A stretch of 64,000 nucleotides of DNA from Diplolepis rosae (lineage: Eukaryota > Arthropoda > Insecta > Hymenoptera > Diplolepididae): assembly GCA_030998225.1 (NCBI GenBank), contig JAPYXD010000753.1, positions 3,658,001 to 3,722,000 of the forward strand, written 5' to 3'. Numbering within the stretch: the first letter of the stretch is position 1; every line of letters begins with the position of its first letter. Shown here piece after piece: positions 1-11,098 of the stretch. The notes beneath the pieces were generated by a model. That model saw only the letters and a list, made by a program, of their open reading frames with translations. It had not been told where the DNA came from and searched no databases. Both the position numbers and the translations under genes were made by a program.

Positions 1-1082
1 GGTAGAGTTCCGAGCAGTGGCTTGTGCGGAGCGAGCGGAAGGTTTTTTTCACCGTCTGAAAACTTTAAAGCGCGTTTTCTCAAAACCACATTTTTCAAAA
101 TTCCGTGCACGATTAAAGGAGAACCAATCAAGCTATTATTATAAACTTTTTTTTTATTTGTAAGTAATTAAAATGCACATATAGTGAACCTTTAGTTTTC
201 ATGATACAGTATTTATTTTCATTATAAATAACGCATTTTAAACAAAAAAAACGGTGAAAAATTTTATTTTTCTGGAAAGTAACTCAAAAGATCAATAAAA
301 AAATTTTTTTTACAATTTTTTAGGTTCACTATAAGCGGAAGACACTTCTGAATAAAAAAAACAAATATATATGTGTTTCAGATGAAAACTTTGGATCTTC
401 GATAAGTCCGAGATTTTTTCTTGTTTTCAAATGAAAATTTTTTTTTAACAAGTTCAAATATGTACCTAAATATATGCGAAAAATCTTAGACCAGTGTTTT
501 TATTTTCTGCTTCAAAGAAAATTGGGAAAAAGTGCCTTTTTTTAAGGTTTTGGATAAGGCGACCCCCCTTAATGACGTTGATTATTTATAAAACATAAAT
601 GTCATAAACTTAAAATTATTTTTTAAATTGCCAGTCTAGATATTCATATGCTTCTGCAAATCCATTAGTGTTACACCAAATTTAATTGTTCATAGCGCTG
701 TCATTTAAAAACGAGGTTAACTGTATATTAAAAAAGAATATCATATCATTTTGGGTGAATTTTTATTTGGCTTAGTCTGTGTGTATGTTTTATTCCTAAT
801 CGCACAAATACTATTTGGTTTATTTAACAAATAAACTTGCCTGATTCAAGTAAAATTTAATTCATTCAAGTATGTCCTCTTTGGATCTAGTAAATCAGAC
901 TTTGAGCAAATCAATTTCTTTGTTGAATAATGTGCTTAAGTCGCAGTTCTTCCTTTTTCTTCATATTGAAAAAAATTTCAAAATTTTATATTGAAAATTT
1001 ATATTAAAAAGTGATTGCCTATTCTAGAATGATCTAAGCGCTTCTGTAATGGTGTTCTAATTTTAATTTTAATTAATTACAG
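1..1082 (+). other. Intron 4 (3' part) of the upstream array gene
   Basis: AT-rich non-coding sequence ending in the acceptor TTAATTACAG just before the tail exon. The same stretch is the end of intron 4 in copies A (to 32559) and B (to 58903). An ATG near 870 opens a short frame, but unit 2 has a 5-base deletion inside it, so I do not call it coding. Confidence 0.6.
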
Positions 1083-1873
1083 CTGATAGCAGTGATAAAG
1101 GTAAAGAAAAAGGTAAAGGTAAAGGAAAAGGTAAAGGTAAAGCTCTTGCAGAGTCGAGCGATGTATATTCTGGACCTACAGGTGGAGAGCATACTCCATT
1201 CCTATTAGATACGAATCCTAAACACCAAGGCTATCTGGATGCTTCTGACCCAGACCTTTTCGGTGATCATGGCCAAGGGCAAACGGAGGGATATGATCTA
1301 AGCTATGTGATTGCTCATCACCAAGGCAAAGCGGGTGCTCGTAAAAAAGACAAAGGGGTTGCTTATAACCAAGACCCTGTGATTACTTATTATCAAGACC
1401 CTACGGATGCTTCTAACCTAGGCCTTATGGGTGATTATGGCCAAGGCCAGACGGGTGGATGTGACCTAAGCTATGCGGATTCTTGGAACCAATACCAAAT
1501 GGCTGCTTGGAACCAAAACGAAATGAGTGCTCATAACCTAAACCCTATAGGTACTCATCACCGAGGCCAAACGGGTGCTCATGATCCAAGCCTTGTGGAT
1601 ATTTCTGGCCAAGGCCAAACGGGTGCTCATCACCCAAGCGGATTAGATGATTTAACGACAATTTTCCAATCTTCAAAGCCGATTAGGACCAGGGGAAACC
1701 AATCGCCTCATAGTTCCCAAGTCCACGATGAATTTCATTCAGTAACGCCATATCGCAGAGAGTTTCGAAATCCTAATGTCCAAGAGGATACTACTGTTCT
1801 CAATAGAGCCAGACTTGCCGATATGAAGCTTCATAAAAATCCGCGTTCACGAAGTAAACGTAAGGAGAAATGA
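1083..1873 (+). CDS. Terminal exon (tail) of upstream array gene copy; earlier exons lie outside the window
   Basis: Exon 5 of a serine protease homologue gene whose exons 1-4 would lie left of the window. It starts after the TTAATTACAG acceptor with a 2-base split codon and ends at TGA 1871-1873. It encodes a low-complexity tail: a Gly-Lys dipeptide run (longest of the three copies), then degenerate repeats around GQGQTG or HRGQTG followed by D/H-x-S, Asn/Gln-rich stretches, and a strongly basic C-terminus (NPRSRSKRKEK). A candidate AATAAA lies at 1971. There is no suitable ATG at the start of the open frame, which agrees with it being an internal-to-terminal exon rather than a gene on its own. 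Confidence 0.75.
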
Positions 1874-1970
1874 TCCTAACTACGTCAATAACATACCAGA
1901 CGGGTTCAAGAAAATGAATACTTGATCCGACGTATGTTTGAACTCTGAAACCAAACTCAGTCTACATTTG

Positions 1971-1976
1971 AATAAA
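1971..1976 (+). terminator. Candidate polyadenylation signal, upstream gene copy
   Basis: AATAAA about 100 bases after the stop codon, conserved at the same distance in the other two copies (33436 and 59774). Confidence 0.5.
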
Positions 1977-2489
1977 TTGAAATTAATATGCTACTGTCAA
2001 TATACAATTAGTCACTTTCAAACAAAAATCGGCGGAAAATAATTGTTATTGCGTCGACAAAACTAGTTCACTGATTTCAGTTTATTCAAATTTTGACTGA
2101 TTTATATTCAGAGAGATAAAATTATAATTCATTTGCTTGATCTAAATAAATATATCATTTATTTGAATGTCGCATTTTTTATTTGATAAATTAACGATAT
2201 TAATGTGAACAGAGAAATATTGCGTCCAGAAAATATTGCTTTCATAGTCAATAACTCTTCAATTCAATCAGAATTTTTTACATTCTCATCGTATAAAGAT
2301 TTAGATCAAATTTTACATTCTCTCTTTAATTTAAAGATCTTTTAAACTTCAAAACGATATCAATATTATATATTTTCGTAGATAAATTTCCGAATGAAAC
2401 CTTGAAACTTTATAAAAATTTTAGTCAGAGATTTCTGAAAAATTTTTTGACTAAAATAACTGATAGATTAATGTTTATAACAAATTCCC

Positions 2490-3150
2490 CCTGTCGCAGG
2501 AATTTTCGGCTTATTTCCGGCTCCAGGTATCCCATTAAACCATTGTCCTACCTTCATAAATAAAAAAAAGGGCCACAAAGGGAGAAGGGACAAAATATTA
2601 AATTTTGCTTTTTTATCCTAAAATCAATAAATGCCAATTTAAGGCTCACTTTCTGTCCAACTATAAATTTTAGTACCTTCCCCTTTTTATAAAATATGCA
2701 AAGGTGCTGCCAACTTTACATCAAGTCGGCAGCGCCACCCACGTAAACGCCAAAAAATTGCTAATTCAAAATTCTACTAATGCAGGAATTTTCGGCTTAT
2801 TTTCGGTTTAATATAACCCTTTGAACGATTGCCCTACCTTCAAAATTAAAAAAGGGCAGCTAAGGTCAGAGGGCCATAACATTAATATTTTGTTATTCTT
2901 CTTCACATCAATATAAGTCCTTGCATTTCTTGTTCATATTCTGGCTGAATATAAATTTCTACCAGAGCCCTTTTCAAGAAACACGCAGGGGGTTGTCTAT
3001 CTCTAATCACATCAGCAGGACCATCCGGAAACACAGCTCAAAAATTGGTTTTCCAATATCTACTAATGCAGGAATTTTCGGCTTATTTTCGGTTTAATAT
3101 AACCCTTTGAACGATTGCCCTACCTTCAAAATTAAAAAAGAACTGTCTAT
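2490..3150. repeat. Three direct repeats spaced about 284 bp
   Basis: The block GCAGGAATTTTCGGCTTATT followed by a CCTTTGAAC/CCATTGTCC-type stretch and CTACCTTCA recurs near 2498, 2782 and 3066. Copies are conserved in unit 2 (about 33960, 34245, 34535), and two remain in unit 3 (60300, 60588). Between them is a short GGCAGCGCCACCCACGTAAACG segment. No coding capacity was seen. Confidence 0.65.
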
Positions 3151-3429
3151 CTGTCTTTTTGGAAGTAGTTCGTGTTCGGCATAACTCTCGATAGAATTAT
3201 TAGATTGAATTGCGCTTTGTTTATACCATATCAAGGCCAAAGAAATAAGGACAAGTTCGTTAACCAGTCAGATCCGACCAAAATTATGAAAATAAGAGGA
3301 TTTTTTGTTTTCGATAGAAACTTTTTGAAAAAATCTCAAATTCCAATACTGGTTTCTGATAGTGGTCATAAATCTCTACTAATTATCCTTATAACATTTT
3401 TCGATTAAAACAAAATTAGGAACATTACA

Positions 3430-3965
3430 GTATGTTAAAACTTGAAGAGAATCAATATCTAAATTTAATTTTGTCAGTTAAATTATACGAGATACAAAAA
3501 ACATTATGATACAAAATTATTTTCTACATAAAAATCTACAAATTTGAATTACATTTTTTCATTGGATGTATATTTTTCTTTGTAATTTGAAAAAATACTA
3601 TTGAAAATCCAAAATTCAAATTTTTAACAATAAGATGTGAAATACGGATGCAAAATTGTTCATTTCAATAAGATATACAAATTTTGTCTGACACAGTTTC
3701 TGATAAAATGTATATTTCTCGTTTCAATTTCAATAATACTTTTGGAAATCAAATATAAAAAATTATTACTCAAATAAGGTCTACAAATTCTTATTAAGAC
3801 ATTTTTTGATCAAATTTAAATTTTTCGTTTAGATTTTAAAAAATACGATTAAAAATCAAAAAATAAATTTTTTAACCAAAATATGTGAGTTACAGAAAAA
3901 GCGTTAAAATGCAAAATCGTTTGCTTAAATAAAGTCAACAAATGTTTTCCCTTTTTGAGGTATTT
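3430..3965. repeat. Degenerate tandem repeat, period about 130-140 bp
   Basis: The pattern ATGATACAAAATT / TCTACAAATT / ACATTTTTTGAT / AAAATACTATT / TTTTTAACAA recurs about four times from near 3504. The divergence indicates an old array. It is also in unit 2 (about 34893-35420) and is deleted from unit 3. Confidence 0.5.
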
Positions 3966-4224
3966 AAAAAGATAAATTTCTGTAACTATATAATTTATGG
4001 AGGAATTATAAAAATTATTTGAAATCAAAAATACGAAATTATTCGTCTCTTCATTTCATTTATTAATATATTTGTGTTTTAAATTTAAAAAGCAGATAAT
4101 TGAAAAAACCATATTATTCTCAACGGTTGGGACCAAAACATTATTTTCTCTAAATTTATAAAAAACAAAAATCGAACAATATTTGGTGTACATTAGAGAT
4201 GTGCAGTTTATCAGATCGAATTTT

Positions 4225-4575
4225 CAATGCAAATTGGTACTTTCTTGGCCACGCTTAGAACATTCAATTTGTTGAAATCGAGTTTAAATCCATAAAAAAT
4301 GATAGCTTCTAAGCTCTCATCGAATGTAGCATTTTTTGAAACTGAAATAATTCAGTTGGTTTTGACATTATATCCAATTGAAATAATCCTCAAATTTTCG
4401 ATTGAATCAAATTTTGGAAATTTAATTATTATTTCAGTTAGATATATAATTATAAAACCAAATGAATTATGTCGGTTTCCAGAATTACTACATTGAGGGA
4501 TAGATACATGAGAAGCTCGAATTTCTTCTTGGTTTAAACTCAATTTCAACAAATTCAATTTTCTAAGCATATATT
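4225..4575. mobile_element. Inverted-repeat (MITE-like) element
   Basis: Left arm (CATTCAATTTGTTGAAATCG onward) and right arm (ending CAACAAATTCAATTTTCTAA) are imperfect reverse complements over more than 120 bp. There is no gene inside. Units 2 (35680-35945, internal deletion) and 3 (60975-61325) carry it too. Confidence 0.5.
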
Positions 4576-4675
4576 CTTTTTCGTTGTGTGAGTGATTTTA
4601 GTCGTAAAGAAATAATAAATAATGTATATTACGGGAACAAATGTGAAAACCTACAACTTATTGTAAGTTTAAAAT

Positions 4676-5046
4676 GACAACGCACCGTCTCATACCGCTA
4701 AAGTGGTGAAGAACACATTAAAAGCATTGAATTGGGAAATATTATCGCACCCGCCGTACTCTCCAGACCTCGCCCCGTCCGACTATCACCTTTTCGCATC
4801 GATGGGACGCTCACTCGCAGAGCAGCGCTTCGCCAATTTTGAAGAAGTCGAAAAATGGCTCGTCGAATGGTTTGCCTTGAAAGAGAAAAAGTTTTTTTGG
4901 AATGCTATCCATGATTTACCTGAAAGATGGGCAAAATGTGTAGAATCCAATGGTCAATACTTTGAATAAAATTTTTTTGAGATTCCCTTGAGAATTAAGT
5001 GTTTTCTTTATTGAAAAAACCGGCGAACTTCAACTAACACCCCTGG
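4676..5046 (+). pseudogene. mariner transposase, 3' fragment plus right terminal repeat (unit 1)
   Basis: The open frame from 4676 to the stop at 4969 is the C-terminal part of a Tc1/mariner transposase. The second catalytic Asp (GAC 4676, in DNAPSHTAK) and the third Asp in YSPDLAPSDYHLF are separated by 34 residues, the DD34D spacing of mariner. The N-terminal two thirds is missing: the fragment starts abruptly at that Asp. Downstream, GGCGAACTTCAACTAACACC ending CCTGG then TA is the expected terminal repeat and TA target. The 5' truncation predates the duplication, since all three units share it. Not functional. Confidence 0.85.
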
Positions 5047-5167
5047 TATGTTAGACTATTTCTCAAAAAATCTTTGAAGAAAATTCAAGAATTAAAAAAG
5101 CTTTTCGCTTGCAATCGTTACAAAAAAATTCAATTCAATATTCACTATAATGTCAGATAAAAATTAA

Positions 5168-5303
5168 TATAGTATATTACATAACAAGGGCAGAAAGTTG
5201 AGATTCCTGCACTGCGCGCCATAATGCCCGAGGCGAAGCCGAGGGCATCATGGCACGCAGTTCAGGGCTCTCAAATTTCTGCCCATGTAGTGTATACTAT
5301 TTT
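5168..5303. repeat. Long palindrome (about 135 bp hairpin)
   Basis: ATAGTATATTACAT and AGGGCAGAAAGTTGAG on the left are mirrored by CTCAAATTTCTGCCCATGTA and GTGTATACTAT on the right, around the loop GAGGCGAAGCCGAG. Part of a unit-1-only insertion (about 5169-5870) whose empty counterpart is near 36590-36600. Confidence 0.6.
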
Positions 5304-5408
5304 TCTTGCTACCCGGTCGAAAGTACGAAAACAATTGCATGTGTCCATTGGAATATATTGATGCCTGTCCCGACATTTGTGGCACGAGCGGAACGAGTGC
5401 TGCTGGTC

Positions 5409-5427
5409 GGGGGGGGGGGGGGGGGGG
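5409..5427. repeat. Homopolymer run of 19 G
   Basis: Nineteen consecutive G inside the unit-1-only insertion. The length may be inexact in the assembly. Confidence 0.8.
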
Positions 5428-5443
5428 CCGGCATCAAATACAT

Positions 5444-5629
5444 CTATGAATTAAGGTTTAGATTTCTACTTCCTTGTTTCCATCTTTGGTAATTATTATA
5501 GAATAGCATGTATCTGTCAACGGACTTTTTGGGTAAGGTGTCAGTTTCTACTATTAATTGAGCTTCAGTTTCAAAGTTTTTATTAATGTCTTCTTCATCT
5601 GTTGATTCATCAGATGATATGTCATTCAT
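5444..5629 (-). pseudogene. Short coding remnant, possibly N-terminus of a tyrosine-recombinase-type transposon protein
   Basis: A 61-residue minus-strand frame with biased composition (acidic DISSDESTDEED), then TDTLPKKSVDRYMLFYNNYQ. The LPKKS-x-x-RY pattern resembles the N-terminal SAM-like segment of tyrosine recombinases found in Crypton-type insect transposons; this is recognition by eye only. It lies inside the unit-1-only insertion beside the palindrome. No recombinase catalytic region follows. Confidence 0.35.
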
Positions 5630-6768
5630 TTTTTTATTTTTATTTTTATTACACTTCTGTCACTACTATTACATTCTAAATAATATTCACTCATTGCCAC
5701 TAATAAACATTAGCAGAGAGCGGACAAATTTTGACGCTTGAGGTTATTTACGTTTTTACTCCCGCTATTATAGAGGGCGCGCATATAGTTTGACCAATAC
5801 ATGGAAGTTAGACTTTCTGCCGTGAAATTGGTGCCGAAACCACGTACTTTAGACTAGGGTAGTAAGAAAAATTATTTTCTTTAAATATTGCTGTGTTCTT
5901 GTAATTAAAGAAAAAAATTTAGTTTAAAACGAAAATTTTTAAAAAGGACTCTGGTGTAAATTTATATTCAGCAATAATATGAGCAAGAAATGCAAGGACT
6001 TATATTGATGTGAGGAAGAAATACAAAAAATTAATGTTATCACCCTCTGCCTTATTGGCAGAGCTATCAAAGAAAGGTAGTTAAATGAATCAAATCGAGA
6101 AGTACAAAAGAACTTGTTCCTTTATGTTTATGTTTATAATTTTATGAATCCTATTGGCACAGATTACTGCTTGCCTTTACATACACGGAGAAAAATAGTT
6201 AAAGTAATTTTACTCAACTCTGTCGATTAAACTTGGGACATAAGGACATTTGAACATTCATTAAATCCTAGTCGCGTAAAATAAATTTGATAAATACCTA
6301 ATTCACCCAAAGTGAATAACAATAAGTGTTACATATGAAATAGTAAGGAGTTGACTAAAACGTTATCGATGACAGGGCATCAACATGCGTCAGTGGGTTA
6401 ACATAAAATGTTTAAGTATATCACCGACGCTTGAGGTGCTTTAAACCGTAGTTGGGTAAAATGAGCATCGGGCGTATTATTTCAACTGGCAATGGTGTGG
6501 ATCACTTGAATTGAAAGAAATTCTTACCTCGAGCCTATACTAATAGTCATCCAGTACATACATAAACAACATTCAAATATATTCACACCATTCAGTCGCA
6601 GCCAATCACATTTCAAATCACAAATACGCTTAAACATATAACCTTATATATATAATCCTAATAACTATACTTAAATATAGTACGATACGCTTTCGTCGAA
6701 TCACGCACACGCTCGTTTACAATCCTCAAACATAAAACTTGGAACTTTCTTATATAGTGACTGCAAGA

Positions 6769-7279
6769 TTGGGCTGAAGTTTGTGACGTATGATCTTCAA
6801 AACGATCAAAAAAGTGTAAATTAAAAATTGAGTTTGCGGAGCGAATTCAAAATTAGCAAAGTGTGACCCAGGTAAGCCATTTATGGAAAAATTCGTCAAA
6901 TTATTTGGAAATATAAAAAAGAGACAAATATAGGGACTTAGGTTATTGATTGCAGTCACATAGTCAAACGTTGCTAATTTTGGATACGCTCTGCAAACTC
7001 TACTTTTAAATTATATTTTTTTTTAATGTAGCACTATGTGAATGCAATCAAAAACTGAAGTCCCTATATTTGTCTCTTTTTTAGTTTTCAATATAATTTG
7101 ACGAGTTTGTCCAAAAATGGCTTGGCTGGGTCAAAGTTCAAAGTTTTTTTTTGCAATAAAAAATGTTCTTTTTATTGAAAATCACTATTCTGCTTGTTTT
7201 TGATCGTTTTGAAGATCATACGAGAAAAAAAAAGAAAGAAAAAAAATCATCACACGAGACATCACAAACTTCAGCCCAA
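6769..7279. mobile_element. Mutator-like MITE with 11-bp target repeat (unit 1)
   Basis: Terminal inverted repeat TTGGGCTGAAGTTTGTGA. Flanked directly by TGACTGCAAGA at 6758-6768 and 7280-7290. The long inner arms (TAGGGACTTAGG / AAGTCCCTA) make it a foldback. No coding. Target repeats of 9-11 bp are typical of Mutator-like elements, so assignment to that superfamily is inference from length alone. Confidence 0.65.
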
Positions 7280-8204
7280 TGACTGCAAGAGTTATTCAGA
7301 GTTTGTAAGAGTAAGTTTCGTCAATAAAGTTTTTGAGCCTTACTCAAGTAAAAATGAATCAACTTTTTTCATAAATTATTCATAAAATATTTTTTAAATT
7401 AATATAATTAATTAATAAATTATTATAATTATGATTTTTGATATAATTAATATAATTATTAATTAATATTTAGTATTCATTTTTATTATAACTACGTATG
7501 AAGTTTAATGAAACTTAAGTTTGAAATGTACATTAAAAAAATGCATTATTATCAAAAGCATCTTGTGTAAAAACATTTAAAAGAAAGTTTTTTTAATTTC
7601 TGTGTTGTATATTTTCAAAATATCGATTTTACAATTGCGAATTCCAAATTATTATTATTTTGTTGTTTAAATTTTCATGAAATGAATTTAATATAAAAAA
7701 CTTAAGTGAAAAAGAAAGAAGTAATTATAAATTAATTAAGAACAAATTTTGTATCACAAATTTATTAAACTTACAAAATTTATACAACTAGATTATGTCA
7801 AACTTTTAAATAAATTATATAAACTAGTGGATAATCATAAAAAAAATAGTGGTTAACACTGCGAAGCTTGTACGAAAGCTTCGTGCCGAACAGACAAAAC
7901 ACAATCAAACACGACTGCAGTACGATGAGTGTTTAAAATCACTAGTTTATAACTGTAATCCACTATTTTGGATTTAGACAGTACTAAAATAAACTGCAAT
8001 TGTATTTTGTATGTTTTTTATTGATTATGATTATTGAATATAATAACTTGAAATATCAGTATGCTTAAAATTGAACAGATTTTTCAAATTAAAAATATTT
8101 TATGTGTGCCAAGGGGCAGATTACTTTCATTCGTTCCTGCATGAATAGATATAGCTGGTGGAATAAATCTAGGGATTTACGGTTTACTCAACTCTCGATT
8201 GATA

Positions 8205-8228
8205 TCACAAATATATATATATATATAT
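8205..8228. repeat. AT microsatellite
   Basis: Alternating AT run; not seen at the same place in unit 2. Confidence 0.7.
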
Positions 8229-8309
8229 CACAAATGAAGCGTGCATTAAAAATTTCTAAATATATATATTATTGCTCGTAGTATAATTATAAAAAACCAG
8301 TCTATTATT

Positions 8310-8473
8310 ATGTCTTATATGTTTAGTTGTAATATCTAGTTATTCAGGAGTAATATCTAAGATGTTAAAATATGCAGAGATTAATATCTTGGATATTAAA
8401 GTTGAACATCTTGATAATACAATTGAACATATAAGATGGCTGTCCCATAGTTGAACATCCATTTTTCTCCGTG
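8310..8473. mobile_element. Truncated TA-flanked palindrome element (unit 1 relative of 39156-39374)
   Basis: Retains the right end CCATTTTTCTCCGTG followed by TA and the ATATCTAGTTATT-type inner motifs, but the left half is missing. Confidence 0.5.
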
Positions 8474-9196
8474 TATGTATGTATTTATTTAAGAGAACCA
8501 TACCATTGCCAGTTGAAATAATACACCCGATGCTCATTTTACTCAACTACGGTTTGAAGCTCCTCAAGCGTCGGTGATATACTTATACATTTCATGTTAA
8601 CTCACTGACGCATGTCCATGCCCTGTCGTCGGTAACGTTTTACTCAACTCCTTACTATTTCCTATGTAACACTTATTGTTATTTACTTTGGGTGAATTAG
8701 GTATTTATCAAATTTACTTTACGCGACTAGGATTTAATGAATGTTCAAATGTCCTTATGTCCCAAGTTTAATCGACAGAGTTGAGTAAAATTACTTTAAC
8801 TATTTTTCTCCGGGTGGGAATGGTATCAGCAAAACGTGACTCGTTATCATCCTCGTCTCCGTTCCCAATAGTGCAGAAAACATTCCTGGATGGTCTTAAG
8901 TGACTTTGACTCAACTCGCAAACAAGTGAACAAACTGTCATGACTGAAAATCTCCGTTCCATTTTGCCTCAACTGAAAATGTCAGTTCTATCTTGACTTA
9001 ACTGAAATCGGTTGTGACATTTTGTTGTAACTCTTATTTGACAGTTTCAGAGAACAAGCTGTATCAAGTTTGCGAGTCATTTTAAAAATATTACTCTTGT
9101 AAATTTTCCTTATTTTAATATAATTATAAAAAAGCGATACATCACATATTGTGAAAAAAGAAAAATAATATAGTATAATATGAAGATATGTGCTGA

Positions 9197-9300
9197 TGTT
9201 GATAGCTGCCTTTAGGGTCCAAAGTTAATAAAAACTCAGTGTTTTACATGATCAGACGTTTTTGCTCTGATCGGAGCCCTTATCAGTGGTTTATTATAAA
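9197..9300 (-). ncRNA. Degenerate hammerhead-ribozyme-like repeat (unit 1)
   Basis: Copy of the repeat described at 26736. Both core boxes are mutated on the minus strand (GTTTC became GTTTT, TCATCAG became TTATCAG), so it should be inactive. The unit 2 copy at about 40195-40235 keeps both boxes. Confidence 0.4.
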
Positions 9301-10089
9301 TCTAAAAAATATAGAAAAGGGGGGGGGGTTGTTAACATATAATTTCTTTGATAAAAGTTTAAGTAATTATCATTTTGTTTTTACATGTAGGTAAAGAAAC
9401 TTTGAGATTACTTCAAGGTAAATATTTCTTTTACATAACGTATAAATCTCTGATTACCAAAAAAACATTTTGGAAAGTTGGAATTAAATGTTCTAAGTAT
9501 AAAATTTAAATTGGAATTTATGCATGAAATTGTATATTGCAATTTCTTTGGTATAAAGTATAATTTTAAAGCGGGTATAAACAGTATTTCTTTATAAATA
9601 GAATGGGGAACGTTTAAAAAACGTGACATATTATGCGTACAGTGAAATGAAACGTTGATTTTTTATAAAGATTTATTCCCGCATAGGCTTTTTCTTGATA
9701 TTAAGCTAAATATCAAAATGTATCGGTAATTATTTTTGTCTTGTATAGCGAGTTGAAGGTAACATTGTGACAGGATAAAATACTTTGTTTAGAAAATACA
9801 TTCTTAAACGCTAAAATAGTTTATTTCCTCTTAAATATGTAGATATAACATGTTTTTACATTCTTTTATGAGATTATACTACCAAATTTTCTTTGGTATG
9901 ACGTCTAATTTCAAAGAATTTTAATATAACATAATTGACAGTTTTTTACAATGACTTAGAACTTTAAGGAGTGCGTTAGTGTTATACTGAAGGTTTTTCC
10001 AATTGTGGGTATAGACAATGGGACTGCTCATTCAGAATGTGCACAAAAACCTAAATTTTCATGTATATTGTACATAAATTGTTAGAAAT

Positions 10090-10290
10090 GTTTGCAATTT
10101 TAGTATACAGGGGTATATTAAATTTCCTATATGTTTACTAAATTTATTATACTTGGTCATTTTAGTATATTCAGGTATACTAAATTTCTTTTATGAAGTT
10201 ATATGTATACTAAATTTTTTAAGTGTGCACTAAGTTTCTTTTACGTATATTAATTTCGTAGTTTCTGTATACTAAAATTCATATATGTGT
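10090..10290. repeat. Patch of repeated GTATACTAAA palindrome motif (unit 1)
   Basis: TTTAGTATAC and GTATACTAAA occur many times in both orientations over 200 bp. The unit 2 equivalent is at 41040-41235. Confidence 0.6.
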
Positions 10291-10453
10291 ATGCGAAATT
10301 CATCTGCGTAAGCGCGTTTCGAGTTACACGGATCGTGCAATATGCAGACTCGCATGCTGATGTATTTGTGGTTAGCTACGTTGTTGGATCGACATTTGGT
10401 GCCGCGCAAAAGTTCGGATTGTTTGGAGCTGCTCTTTTCTCTTCAAAAGGTAG

Positions 10454-10797
10454 TGTAGAATAAGACTATCTGTAATTCTCTATCTTCTCTTCTTTTTACT
10501 ACTTTATTTGTATTATTTCACTGGGTATTTCACAGCCCGTTTACTACTCTACCTAGCGTCTTGTCTACAGGGTTTTTCCCAAAACCCATTGCCTGCGTTT
10601 ATGTGCAGTTACCTATTGTACATATCGGCTGACCAAAACTCGAATAGGTACAGTAAAGAGGAGGCATCTTCTACAGCGATCAACCATTGTGAATATTCTA
10701 AAGTGACCAGTCTGTACTCGCCTTTTGAACATTAAACTTCTATCTTTAAGAAACTCCTGTTTCCATTTTTATTTTCTATTCCCTTATGCGCCCTACA
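10454..10797 (+). repeat. 5' LTR
   Basis: 344 bp, TG...CA termini, with direct identity to 15452-15795 except one base. It carries a promoter-proximal pyrimidine-rich start and AACATTAAAC near the end. A small frame inside (10508-10735) is not a gene. Confidence 0.95.
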
Positions 10798-10799
10798 GT

Positions 10800-10816
10800 A
10801 ATCAGAAGTGGGATTC
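10800..10816 (+). promoter_or_regulatory. Putative primer-binding site
   Basis: ATCAGAAGTGGGATTC just after the LTR matches the complement of a tRNA 3' arm (GAATCCCAC with TTCTGA). Position and sequence fit a primer-binding site; the tRNA identity is not certain. Confidence 0.5.
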
Positions 10817-11098
10817 AGACTTACGAATTTATTAATTAATTAACTCTCTTGCTGTGTGCATTTATTGAACTTTATGAAATCTTTCATTTGTGAGTTTTAG
10901 ACTTTTCCGCGCTGTGTGCCAAGAATAAATTATTTTGCTGGGTGCAAATAATTTGATACTTATTTACAAGTTACTGTGTGAATACATTTCTGTTTCGTGT
11001 GAACGCATTACTGAGTGAAAAATTTTAGGCTGTGCTGTACAGAACAATTTTATTTAGTGACATTGAATTAGTGAGCCGAGTTCCTATTTTCTTAAATT

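Larger units (their letters stand above)
2866..6062. repeat. Inverted repeat arms 2866-2974 and about 5943-6062
   Basis: The left arm, which includes ATATAAGTCCTTGCATTTCTTG, reappears reverse-complemented at about 5945-6060. They may be the ends of a composite element or two copies in opposite orientation. The mariner fragment and other insertions lie between them. The arrangement recurs in unit 2 (arm near 36660-36790). Confidence 0.5.
6184..8818. mobile_element. Large inverted-repeat element with CACGGAGAAAAATA end
   Basis: About 320 bp at 6184-6510 recur reverse-complemented at about 8495-8818. The left end is TA then CACGGAGAAAAATAG; the right end is TATTTTTCTCCGGG (degenerate). Both arms contain repeats of GAGTTGAGTAAAAT and its complement. 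No transposase frame is inside. A Mutator-like MITE and a partial ATATCTAGATAT-type element are nested in it. Units 2 (36908-39765, left arm shortened) and 3 (from about 62287) share it. Confidence 0.55.

Noticed and set aside
870..1010. Short ATG-started frame (MSSLDLVNQT) as an extra exon
   Set aside because: Unit 2 has a 5-base deletion inside it and no splice signals frame it.
1307..1873. 188-residue frame starting at a non-ATG codon as a free-standing gene (also 32772-33338 and 59110-59676)
   Set aside because: The open frame extends upstream to a splice acceptor with no ATG start; phase matches exon 4 of the preceding unit. It is the 3' part of the tail exon.
8768..8962. 64-residue minus-strand ORF, conserved at 39714-39908
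   Set aside because: Conservation follows from the segmental duplication; it overlaps the inverted-repeat arm and ends in its motif repeats.
10508..10735. Identical ORFs in the two LTRs (10508-10735 and 15389-15733)
   Set aside because: Non-coding LTR sequence; the duplication is just the LTR pair.
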